In this document: positions 7,435 to 12,843 of the stretch, piece after piece
Position numbering within the stretch: position 1 is the stretch's first letter
How the letters are laid out: each line of letters starts with the position of its first letter
Assembly (NCBI GenBank): GCA_937982505.1
Contig: CALJLV010000006.1
Span: 1-12,843 of the forward strand
DNA length: 12,843 nt
Direction of reading: 5' to 3'
DNA from: an uncultured Desulfobacteraceae bacterium
Lineage (GTDB): Bacteria; Desulfobacterota; Desulfobacteria; Desulfobacterales; UBA2174
Notes under the pieces: generated by a model
Told to the model about the DNA's origin: nothing
The model's input: the letters and a program-made list of their open reading frames with translations, nothing else
Databases searched by the model: none
Made by a program: the position numbers and the translations under genes

Positions 7435-8057
7435 CGCGGCCCCCACCCTCCCCGGGCCTGGTATGGGCCACGGCCGCCCTGGCCGCGGGGCTCTGGTTCG
7501 TCACCTTCTACCTGATCTTTTCGGTCTTCTGGATCAAGATCAGTCTTTCGGCCGCCACCCTGGCCCTGATCGCCCTCTGGCGCCAACCTGAACTGGGGCG
7601 CACCTTGAGGCCGGACCGCCGCGCGCTGGTTCAGGGAATCGTTTCAGCCCTGCTGCTCTGGGCAATCTTCTGGTGCGGCAAGCAGGTCTCGACCCTGCTC
7701 TTGCCTTTCGCCGAAGGCCAGATCGGGGCCATCTACGGCAAGGGCGACGGCTTTTCCCGCTGGGGCGTCTTCTTTCTGCTCCTGCTGGTGACCGGTCCGG
7801 CCGAGGAAATCTACTGGCGGGGTTTTCTGCAGCGCAATCTGATGGCCCGCTACGGACCAGCCCGCGGCTGGCTAGCAGCCACGGCCGTCTACGCCCTGGT
7901 GCATGTCTGGTCGTTGAACTTCATGCTCATCGGCGCGGCGGCCGTGGCCGGGGCTTTTTGGGGGCTTTGCTACTGGCGCTGGGAGCGGTTGGCCCCCGTG
8001 GTCGTCTCCCATTCGCTCTGGAGCGCCTTCGTCTTTTCGGTCGTTCCGATTCCCTAG
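7431..8057 (+). CDS. CPBP (CAAX/Abi-type) intramembrane metalloprotease
   Basis: This is a predicted polytopic membrane protease of the CPBP family, related to eukaryotic Rce1. In bacteria the family includes proteins for bacteriocin self-immunity, signalling-protein maturation and many of unknown role. It has 208 residues. Motif 1 is EEIYWRGFLQR (Glu125, Glu126, Arg130), motif 2 has His158 (AVYALVH), and motif 3 has His194 (VSHSLWSAF). The catalytic Glu/His set is therefore complete. Four or five further hydrophobic helices surround these motifs. The ATG at 7431 overlaps the prenyltransferase stop by four bases, implying translational coupling. The open frame extends upstream through the prenyltransferase gene, but that part is a shadow. 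It is the last gene of the cluster and converges on yebC. Confidence 0.88.
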   Translation: MTRPPPSPGLVWATAALAAGLWFVTFYLIFSVFWIKISLSAATLALIALWRQPELGRTLRPDRRALVQGIVSALLLWAIFWCGKQVSTLLLPFAEGQIGAIYGKGDGFSRWGVFFLLLLVTGPAEEIYWRGFLQRNLMARYGPARGWLAATAVYALVHVWSLNFMLIGAAAVAGAFWGLCYWRWERLAPVVVSHSLWSAFVFSVVPIP

Positions 8058-8059
8058 TC

Positions 8060-8084
8060 CGGAAGCGCCGCGGCACCCCTTCCG
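8060..8084. terminator. Inverted repeat between convergent genes, possible weak bidirectional terminator
   Basis: CGGAAG (8060-8065) and CTTCCG (8079-8084) form a perfect 6-bp stem around a 13-base GC-rich loop. It lies in the 38-base gap between the CPBP stop and the yebC stop. No U-tract follows on either strand, so termination is a guess based on position. Confidence 0.3.
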
Positions 8085-8095
8085 ATCACCGGATC

Positions 8096-8833
8096 TCAGG
8101 CCACCATGTCCTCGGGGATGTCGGCGTTGGTGTACACCTTCTGCACGTCGTCATGGTCTTCGAGCAGGTCCATGAGGCGGATCATCTGCTCGGCCTCCTT
8201 GCCCTTGAGGGCGCAGGTGGTCGACGGGAGCATGGTCACCTCGCCTTCCACCGCGGGGATTCCGGCCTTGTCCAGAGCCGCCTTGAGCCCCTCGAAGTCG
8301 GCCGGTGCGCAGAGCACCTCGAAACTGTCCCCGTCATCCCGCACGTCTTCGGCCCCTGCGTCCAGGGCGACTTCCATGAGCCGGTCCTCTTCCGCGGCCG
8401 ACTTTTCCACCACCAGATAGCCCTTCTTGTCGAAGAGGTAGGAGACGCATCCGCTGGCGCCCAGGTTCCCCCCGCACTTGGAAAAGCAGTGGCGGATCTC
8501 CGCCACGGTGCGGTTCTTGTTGTCGGTGAGCGAATCGACCATCACCGCCGCGCCCCCCGGGCCGTATCCCTCGTAGACGATCTCCTCGTAGGACACTCCT
8601 TCGAGTTCACCGGTGCCCTTCTTGATGGCCCGCTCGATGTTCTCCTTGGGCATGTTTTCGTTGCGCGCGTTGATCAGGGCCAGGCGCAGCCGCGGATTGG
8701 CGTTGGCATCCCCGCCGCCCATGCGCGCCGCCACGGTGATTTCCTTGATCAGCTTGGTGAAGATCTGGCCTCGCTTGGCGTCCGCGGCGGCCTTTTTATG
8801 CTTGATCGTCGACCATTTGTTGTGTCCGGACAT
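8096..8833 (-). CDS. yebC: YebC/PmpR (TACO1) family protein
   Basis: This is a full-length YebC/TACO1 family protein of 245 residues, within the usual 240-250. The N-terminus MSGHNKWSTIKHKKAAADAK is the family signature. Other conserved blocks include NMPKENIERAIKKG and YEGYGPGGAA. Family members were long described as DNA-binding regulators (PmpR). More recent work on the YebC/TACO1 family supports a ribosome-associated role that relieves stalling on proline-rich stretches. It lies 3 bases after rlmE on the same strand, so the two form an operon. GGGAGG inside the end of rlmE, 8 bases before the ATG, serves as ribosome site. The protein is acidic and should be cytoplasmic. Confidence 0.96.
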   Translation of the reverse strand: MSGHNKWSTIKHKKAAADAKRGQIFTKLIKEITVAARMGGGDANANPRLRLALINARNENMPKENIERAIKKGTGELEGVSYEEIVYEGYGPGGAAVMVDSLTDNKNRTVAEIRHCFSKCGGNLGASGCVSYLFDKKGYLVVEKSAAEEDRLMEVALDAGAEDVRDDGDSFEVLCAPADFEGLKAALDKAGIPAVEGEVTMLPSTTCALKGKEAEQMIRLMDLLEDHDDVQKVYTNADIPEDMVA

Positions 8834-8836
8834 CGA

Positions 8837-9448
8837 TTACGCCTCCCGTTGTTTGCCTTTCCCGATGAAAAAGATTTCCCTGCTCGCCTTGCGGCTGCTT
8901 TGGGGTCTGAAACGTCGCACCTCGTCGAAGACGGCCTGCATCCGCTGGCCGAAAAGTCCGTCATCCGGTCCCTGGAAAATCTTGCAGACCATCGCCCCGC
9001 CGGCTTTCAAATGGCGCCGGGCGGTCTCCAGGGCCGCCGCCGCCAGATTGAACGAACGCGCGGCATCGGTGGGCCCGTGGCCGGTGGTGGCAGGCGCCAT
9101 GTCGCTGAGCACCACATCGAAACCGGCCGCCAAGGCCGCCTCGACCTCGGCGGCCGGGTGTTCCAGGTCCCCCACCAAGGTCTGGACATGGTCGGGGAGA
9201 CGGATGGCCACCGGATTCAGATCGACGCCCACCACCCGGCCCGCCGCACCCGTGAGCCGAGCGGCCAGCTGAAGCCATCCACCCGGAGCACAGCCCATGT
9301 CCAGGACCCGGTCCCCGGGCCGGATCACCCGGTAGCGGCGCTGGATCTCCTCGAGCTTGTAGACCGAGCGGGCCGCGTACCCCTCTTCGCGCGCCTTGCG
9401 GGTGTAATGATCGGCCCAGGGATTGGCCTTCGAAGTTCGCCCTCTCAT
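8837..9448 (-). CDS. rlmE: 23S rRNA (uridine-2'-O-)-methyltransferase RlmE (FtsJ/RrmJ)
   Basis: This enzyme uses SAM to methylate the ribose of U2552 (E. coli numbering) in the peptidyl-transferase A-loop of 23S rRNA during late 50S assembly. It has 203 residues, normal for the family. The SAM-binding motif is DMGCAPGGW (50-58). The catalytic K-D-K-E set is Lys31 (VYKLEEI), Asp116 (LSDMAP), Lys156 (CKIFQG) and Glu191 (SREIFFI), all present. ATG 9446-9448 is the only sensible start, because an in-frame TAG lies a few codons upstream and no other start codon precedes Lys31. The nearest GAGG is only two bases from the ATG, so initiation may be unusual. The sequence upstream is AT-rich and probably carries the promoter. 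Confidence 0.95.
   Translation of the reverse strand: MRGRTSKANPWADHYTRKAREEGYAARSVYKLEEIQRRYRVIRPGDRVLDMGCAPGGWLQLAARLTGAAGRVVGVDLNPVAIRLPDHVQTLVGDLEHPAAEVEAALAAGFDVVLSDMAPATTGHGPTDAARSFNLAAAALETARRHLKAGGAMVCKIFQGPDDGLFGQRMQAVFDEVRRFRPQSSRKASREIFFIGKGKQREA
8842..8847 (-). promoter_or_regulatory. Ribosome binding site of yebC inside rlmE
   Basis: GGGAGG on the minus strand lies 8 bases before the yebC ATG and within the last codons of rlmE. This supports the 8833 start and coupling of the two genes. Confidence 0.7.
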
Positions 9449-9510
9449 AGCCTCAACTATCTAAAAAGTCAAGAAATCCAAAATCACACGGCAAATTTTA
9501 CGATTCTTTG

Positions 9511-9537
9511 AAAAACCCGCCCGAGCGATGGCCAGGC
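9511..9537 (-). terminator. Possible weak terminator downstream of radA
   Basis: On the minus strand GCCTGG (9537-9532) can pair with TCGGGC (9524-9519), including two G-T pairs, followed by GGG and TTTTT (9515-9511). It sits about 75-100 bases past the radA stop and before rlmE. The stem is weak, so the call is tentative. Confidence 0.3.
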
Positions 9538-9610
9538 CCAACCCGTGACGGCGGTTTGGGATTTTGGGATGCGAACCGCCAACCAGGCGGCACCCCCACC
9601 CCGGCCCGGG

Positions 9611-10990
9611 TCAGGGGCTCTGGAACAGGACTTCCATGGCCTCGGAGACCTGGCGCACGCCCACGACGTTAAGATCGGCGAAACGGGGGCAGCGCTGGCG
9701 GTTGCTCTGGGGCAGGACGCAGCGGGCAAAACCCATCTTGCGCGCCTCGTTGAGCCGCGCCTCGATCTGTCCCACGGCGCGCACCTCGCCGGTGAGGCCC
9801 ACCTCGCCGACCACCACGGTCTGATCGGTGATCGGCTTGTCGAGAAAGCTGGAGGCCACCGCGGCCACCAGGGCCAGGTCCACGGCCGGCTCTTCGAGCC
9901 GGACCCCTCCGGCCACGTTGATAAACACATCGTGGCCCATGAGGGGCATCCCCAGCTTTTTTTCCAGCACCGCCACCAGCAGGGCCACCCGGTTGCGGTC
10001 GACCCCCAGGACGGTGCGCCGCGGCGTGCCCAGGGGCGTGGCGCTGGCCAGGGCCTGGATCTCCACCAGCACCGGCCGGGTCCCTTCCATGGTGGCGGCC
10101 ACCACCGAACCGGGGGCCGAAACGGGCCGTTCGGCCAGAAAGACCGCCGAGGGGTTGGCCACCTGGGCCAGCCCGGCCTCGTTCATCTCGAAGACCCCGA
10201 TCTCGTTGGTGGATCCGAAGCGGTTCTTCACCGCCCGCAGGATCCGATAGGCGTGGTTGCGGTCCCCCTCGAAGTAGAGCACCGTATCGACCATGTGTTC
10301 GAGGAGGCGCGGACCGGCGATGCTGCCGTCCTTGGTCACATGGCCCACCAGAAATACCGGCACCCCGGAGCGCTTGGCCATGAGCATCAGACGCATGGCC
10401 GATTCGCGCACCTGGCTGACGCTGCCCGGGGCCGAAGTCAGTTCGGGGCTGAACATGGTCTGGATCGAATCGATCACCAGCACGTCGGGCCGGTGGCTCT
10501 CGACCATGTGCAGGACGGCGGTCACGTCGATTTCGGAAACCACCAGGAGTCCGGATCCCAGGGCCCCCAACCGCTGGCTGCGGATGCGGATCTGGCGGAT
10601 GGACTCCTCGCCGGAGACATAGAGCACCGTCCGGCCGGCCGCGGCCAGGCCGTGGAGAGTCTGGAGCATGAGGGTCGACTTGCCGATACCCGGATCGCCG
10701 CCGATGAGGACCATGGACCCGGGCACCACCCCACCCCCGAGAACCCGGTCGAGTTCGTCGATGCCGGTGCGCAGCCGAAACTCATCCGAAATGGGCACGG
10801 CATCGATGGGTACGGGGCTGGCGGCCGCGGCCGCCGCCGCGGCCAGGCCCGGGCGGGCCGGCTGGCTGCGCACCGCCTCTTCCACCAGGGTGTCCCACTG
10901 GCCGCAGTCCGGGCACTTGCCCAGCCATTTGGGGCTGGCATGGCCGCAGTTCTGGCAGATAAAAACGGTCTTGTCCGGCTTTGGTGCCAT
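9611..10990 (-). CDS. radA: DNA repair protein RadA (Sms)
   Basis: RadA is a RecA-like, DnaB-like ATPase that speeds branch migration during homologous recombination and helps process stalled forks. The 459-residue length matches the family. A four-cysteine zinc finger (Cys12, Cys15, Cys26, Cys29) begins the protein. Walker A is GDPGIGKST (98-106) and Walker B is LVIDSIQT (171-178). The RadA-specific KNRFG motif is at 255-259. The Lon-protease-like C-terminal domain includes VFINVAGGVRLEEPAVDLA. A run of alanines at about 50-57 lies in the linker between zinc finger and ATPase. Minus-strand AGGA 8 bases before ATG 10990 supports the start. It is transcribed away from the transglycosylase gene. 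Confidence 0.97.
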   Translation of the reverse strand: MAPKPDKTVFICQNCGHASPKWLGKCPDCGQWDTLVEEAVRSQPARPGLAAAAAAAASPVPIDAVPISDEFRLRTGIDELDRVLGGGVVPGSMVLIGGDPGIGKSTLMLQTLHGLAAAGRTVLYVSGEESIRQIRIRSQRLGALGSGLLVVSEIDVTAVLHMVESHRPDVLVIDSIQTMFSPELTSAPGSVSQVRESAMRLMLMAKRSGVPVFLVGHVTKDGSIAGPRLLEHMVDTVLYFEGDRNHAYRILRAVKNRFGSTNEIGVFEMNEAGLAQVANPSAVFLAERPVSAPGSVVAATMEGTRPVLVEIQALASATPLGTPRRTVLGVDRNRVALLVAVLEKKLGMPLMGHDVFINVAGGVRLEEPAVDLALVAAVASSFLDKPITDQTVVVGEVGLTGEVRAVGQIEARLNEARKMGFARCVLPQSNRQRCPRFADLNVVGVRQVSEAMEVLFQSP

Positions 10991-11041
10991 GCAATAATCC
11001 TGGGGCGTCGTTGTCCGCTGTGAACACCTGCTTCATCAATG

Positions 11042-11066
11042 GTCAATGACCGGTGACCGATTGACA
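11042..11066. promoter_or_regulatory. Operator-like inverted repeat overlapping a -35 box
   Basis: GTCAAT (11042-11047) and ATTGAC (11060-11065) are perfect inverted arms 12 bases apart. Between them is CGGTGACCG (11051-11059), itself an inverted repeat. The right arm forms most of a perfect TTGACA (11061-11066) facing the transglycosylase gene. No matching -10 lies 16-18 bases further on, so this is a candidate regulator site rather than a firm promoter. Confidence 0.35.
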
Positions 11067-11102
11067 CCAAGGTTCATAGCATGCCAAGTTAGCCGTGGCA
11101 AA

Positions 11103-11150
11103 GTCCAGGCCCCCTGCCTGGTCCCGTCCATGGCGGGGGACTGCCCGGAC
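11103..11150 (+). promoter_or_regulatory. Potentially structured leader before the MltB-family gene
   Basis: CCAGGC (11105-11110) and GCCTGG (11116-11121) form a 6-bp hairpin with a 5-base loop. GTCCC (11121-11125) and GGGAC (11137-11141) can form a second. Alternatively GTCCAGGC (11103-11110) can pair with GCCCGGAC (11143-11150) at 7 of 8 positions, giving mutually exclusive folds about 40 bases before the start codon. There is no T-run, so it is not a plain terminator. Confidence 0.3.
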
Positions 11151-11188
11151 GCGCCGGGTTCCACCCTATTCATCCGGAGCGATCGAAG

Positions 11189-12061
11189 ATGCCCACCAAA
11201 TCCTGGCTGTACGCGGCCGCCGCCTGCCTCCTCTTGATCCTGCCGCGCCTGGAGGCCGCCGCGACGCCCGTCGAGGATCCTTTCTCCGCCCTGGCCCAGC
11301 GCCTGGCGGCGGACGGCTTTTCGGCCCAGCGGCTCCAGACGCTTTTCAGCGCCCCCCAGGTCGCCTTCGACACCGAAGGGGTGTCGCTTTTTTTCGTCCA
11401 CAGTGAAGGGCGCCTGGACTATGAACAATTCGCCCGGCCCGAGCCCATTGCCCGGGCCAGGAACTACATGACCCGCCATGGCGCGGCGCTGGACAAGGCG
11501 TCCCGCGCCTACGGGGTGGACCGGGAAGTGATCACCGGGATCCTGCTGGTGGAAACCCAGCTGGGCCGCTATACCGGCAAGCGCTCGGTGTTCAATACCC
11601 TCTCGACCATGGCGACGCTCTCGGATCCCGATCTGCGCCGCTATTTCTGGGATCAGATCCCGCCGGGCCGGCGCATCGGAGCCGATCAGTTCGCCGCCAA
11701 GGCCGATTCCAAGTCCGCCTGGGCCTACGCGGAGCTGAAAGCCTTCTTGCAGTTTACCGGGCGGGAAGGCATCGATCCCCTCTCGGTGGCCGGCTCTTAT
11801 GCGGGGGCCATGGGCATCTGCCAGTTCATGCCCTCCAACGCCCTGCGCCTGGCGGTGGACGCCAACCAGGACGGGCGGGTGGACCTTTTCGACCATGAAG
11901 ACGCCATCGCCTCGGTGGCGCGCTACCTCAAGCACCACGGCTGGCGGCCGGAACTGCCCCGCCAGAGGCGCTATCAGGTGATCCTGCGTTACAACTACAG
12001 CCGCCCCTATGCCAACATCATTCTGAAGATCGCGGAGCTGCTCGCGCCGTCCAGAAGTTGA
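11189..12061 (+). CDS. MltB-family lytic murein transglycosylase
   Basis: This is a predicted envelope enzyme that cleaves the MurNAc-GlcNAc bond of peptidoglycan, leaving 1,6-anhydro ends. The 290-residue protein starts with a hydrophobic signal segment (about 5-24, ending near EAAA). No clear lipobox cysteine is at its end, so it is probably soluble periplasmic rather than a lipoprotein like E. coli MltB. Catalytic Glu122 lies in ILLVETQLGRYTG. The family signature GSYAGAMGICQFMPS is at 202-216. DANQDGRVDLFD (224-235) resembles the EF-hand-like calcium loop known in Slt35/MltB. GGAG 9 bases before ATG 11189 supports the start. A small membrane-protein gene follows 72 bases downstream. Confidence 0.93.
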   Translation: MPTKSWLYAAAACLLLILPRLEAAATPVEDPFSALAQRLAADGFSAQRLQTLFSAPQVAFDTEGVSLFFVHSEGRLDYEQFARPEPIARARNYMTRHGAALDKASRAYGVDREVITGILLVETQLGRYTGKRSVFNTLSTMATLSDPDLRRYFWDQIPPGRRIGADQFAAKADSKSAWAYAELKAFLQFTGREGIDPLSVAGSYAGAMGICQFMPSNALRLAVDANQDGRVDLFDHEDAIASVARYLKHHGWRPELPRQRRYQVILRYNYSRPYANIILKIAELLAPSRS

Positions 12062-12133
12062 CAGGCCCGCATGGGACCGGCAAAAGGATCCCCAAGCAGC
12101 GGGAAAAACCACGGACTCAATCGAAGAGGCGCA

Positions 12134-12343
12134 ATGGATCTAAAACTGCTCGGCACCTTCCTGCTGCTGGTGGTGCCCTTTTTCATCGGCACCATCTGGG
12201 CCGTGGTGGACAGCGCCCAGCGGGATTTCGGCTCCCTGGGCCGCAAGGCCGCCTGGGTTGCGGTGGCCGGGGTCCCCTTCGTGGGGTTCATCCTCTACCT
12301 GATCTTCGGATGGCGGCGCGGCCGGAAAAACGGATATCGCTAA
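12134..12343 (+). CDS. Small two-helix membrane protein with PLDc_N-like domain
   Basis: The product has 69 residues and two hydrophobic helices (about 4-24 and 36-57) joined by a short charged loop, with a basic tail (WRRGRKNGYR). The pattern GTIWAVVD, a central Lys-Ala-Ala-Trp and GFILYLIFGWRRGRK matches the PLDc_N domain. This domain is found at the N-terminus of cardiolipin-synthase-type phospholipase D proteins and also as stand-alone small proteins of unknown role. No HKD catalytic motif is present, so it is not an enzyme by itself. ATG 12134 is preferred over 12071 because AAGAGG lies 4 bases upstream and the 21 extra residues are not membrane-like. It probably shares a transcript with the upstream transglycosylase. 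Confidence 0.65.
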   Translation: MDLKLLGTFLLLVVPFFIGTIWAVVDSAQRDFGSLGRKAAWVAVAGVPFVGFILYLIFGWRRGRKNGYR

Positions 12344-12491
12344 CGGCGGGATTTTATCATTTCCGGAAGCTTTTCTGGCCATTGCGCGAGGCCCCAAAGC
12401 TGAGAAGCGCAACGCAACAACATGGACATTCGGCAAGAAAAGCGACAGACGCCCTGACGTTGGCGCGGCCGTGGAGCGCCGATCATTTCCC

Positions 12492-12521
12492 TTGACAAGG
12501 GGTCGGGGATTCGGCTATGCA
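12492..12521 (+). promoter_or_regulatory. Probable promoter of the tRNA-Glu gene
   Basis: A perfect TTGACA (12492-12497) stands 18 bases before TATGCA (12516-12521), which matches the -10 consensus at 3 of 6 positions. The tRNA begins 24 bases after the -10, giving a short leader. Confidence 0.5.
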
Positions 12522-12544
12522 GATAGTCTTTTCATGCCCCAGAC

Positions 12545-12619
12545 GGTCCCATCGTCTAGCGGTTAGGACGCCGGCCTCTCACGTCGGTAACACGGGTTCG
12601 AATCCCGTTGGGACCACCA
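12545..12619 (+). tRNA. tRNA-Glu (anticodon CTC) with encoded CCA
   Basis: The 7-bp acceptor stem pairs GGTCCCA (12545-12551) with TGGGACC (12609-12615), followed by A73 and an encoded CCA (12617-12619). The anticodon stem is CCGGC (12571-12575) with GTCGG (12583-12587), including one G-T pair, and the 7-base loop carries CTC at 12578-12580. The T-arm GTTCGAATCC is canonical. The glutamate identity follows from the CTC anticodon, which reads GAG. It stands alone, with its own -35 box upstream and a hairpin downstream. Confidence 0.95.
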
Positions 12620-12647
12620 TAAAATCAAAAAGTGGCACCGTCACGCG

Positions 12648-12694
12648 AAAGCCGCCAGGGAGACGACAGCTCCCGTGAAGGCTTTTGGGTTTTC
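12648..12694 (+). terminator. Rho-independent-type terminator after tRNA-Glu
   Basis: AAAGCC (12648-12653) pairs with GGCTTT (12680-12685), and inside it GGGAG (12658-12662) pairs with CTCCC (12670-12674) around a 7-base loop. TTTTGGGTTTT follows on the 3' side. The two-step stem and T-rich tail 30 bases past the tRNA fit a terminator. Confidence 0.6.
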
Positions 12695-12727
12695 CCTCTC
12701 GACGCCCGATGCCTCAATCCAGAATCT

Positions 12728-12796
12728 TCAGCAGTGCATCCGATCCATGTAGCCCTTCATAATGTCGACCCCGTCCTTCTGGTCGAAGGGCGGTGG
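12728..12796 (-). pseudogene. Possible truncated 3' end of an unidentified gene
   Basis: On the minus strand an open frame encodes about 20 residues ending VDIMKGYMDRMHC and TGA at 12730-12728. It has no start and is bounded at its 5' side by the putative IS end. The composition is protein-like, but I do not recognise a family and it is short enough to be chance. Confidence 0.2.
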
Positions 12797-12843
12797 TCCC
12801 CGAAAACTGGACAGTGTGCTAAGCTAAGAGTCAGGCCCCTTAA
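12794..12843 (+). mobile_element. Possible left end of an IS3-like insertion sequence
   Basis: From 12794 the sequence reads TGGTCCCCGAAAACTGGACA and then runs to the window end. A TG start and a CCCCGAAAACTGGACA-like core resemble terminal inverted repeats of some IS3-family elements. The matching end and any transposase would lie outside the window, so this rests on resemblance alone. Confidence 0.25.

Noticed and set aside
7431..8057. CPBP gene as a bacteriocin immunity protein
   Set aside because: No bacteriocin precursor, leader peptide or ABC exporter is nearby; the family match alone does not support it.
7673..9511. 612-codon plus-strand frame across the CPBP gene, yebC and rlmE
   Set aside because: It runs antisense to two genes with full family signatures and out of frame through a third, so it is a composition artefact.
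9545..11023. 492-codon plus-strand frame opposite radA
   Set aside because: It is antisense to an unmistakable RadA; the translation is His/Gly/Asp-rich without domains.
12344..12490. Possible small gene or RNA between the PLDc_N-type gene and the tRNA promoter
   Set aside because: No start with a ribosome site leads to a protein-like frame, and no strong hairpin or promoter was seen; I see nothing supportable there.
1..12843. CRISPR array, toxin-antitoxin pair, phage or defence island
   Set aside because: No regularly spaced direct repeats, Cas, integrase, capsid or toxin-antitoxin motifs were seen; most genes are housekeeping types.

Overview
This is a GC-rich window, roughly two-thirds G+C by eye, with mostly chromosomal, housekeeping-type genes. 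Gene content and protein style suggest a deltaproteobacterium (Desulfobacterota, sulfate-reducer-like): a large Cache/HAMP/GAF/PAS sensor kinase paired with an NtrC-type regulator, an RlmE-YebC pair, and MltB-type and MenA-like proteins. This assignment is inference; no single sequence here proves it.

Layout. (1) Bases 2-64 are the last 20 codons of a biotin/lipoyl-attachment domain protein, followed by a likely terminator at 186-216. (2) Bases 419-4913 hold a two-component system: a sensor histidine kinase of about 1037 residues and, overlapping its 3' end by 23 bases, a sigma-54-dependent response regulator whose GAFTGA loop reads GAFTDA. (3) A good promoter (TTGACG-N16-TATAAT), with its -35 on the regulator's stop codon, starts a second plus-strand cluster at 5048-8057. 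It encodes an endonuclease/exonuclease/phosphatase-fold protein, a transglutaminase-like cysteine protein, a MenA-like UbiA prenyltransferase and a CPBP (CAAX-type) membrane protease. The last two share an ATGA stop/start overlap. (4) Bases 8096-9448 are the minus-strand pair rlmE-yebC, convergent with the CPBP gene. (5) radA (minus, 9611-10990) is divergent from an MltB-family lytic transglycosylase (plus, 11189-12061) across a 198-base region rich in inverted repeats; a small two-helix PLDc_N-type membrane protein follows. (6) A tRNA-Glu(CTC) with an encoded CCA has a perfect -35 box upstream and a strong hairpin downstream. The last 50 bases may be the start of an IS element.

How they fit together. 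The kinase and regulator are a self-contained signalling pair whose signal and target promoters are not identifiable here. rlmE, yebC and tRNA-Glu serve translation. RadA serves recombination and repair, and MltB acts in peptidoglycan turnover. The least understood part is the 5048-8057 cluster, whose four enzyme families have no obvious common pathway. I found no CRISPR array, phage module, toxin-antitoxin pair or clear defence system. The coupled prenyltransferase/CAAX-protease pair and its two upstream partners are the best candidate for something undescribed, and the case is only suggestive.
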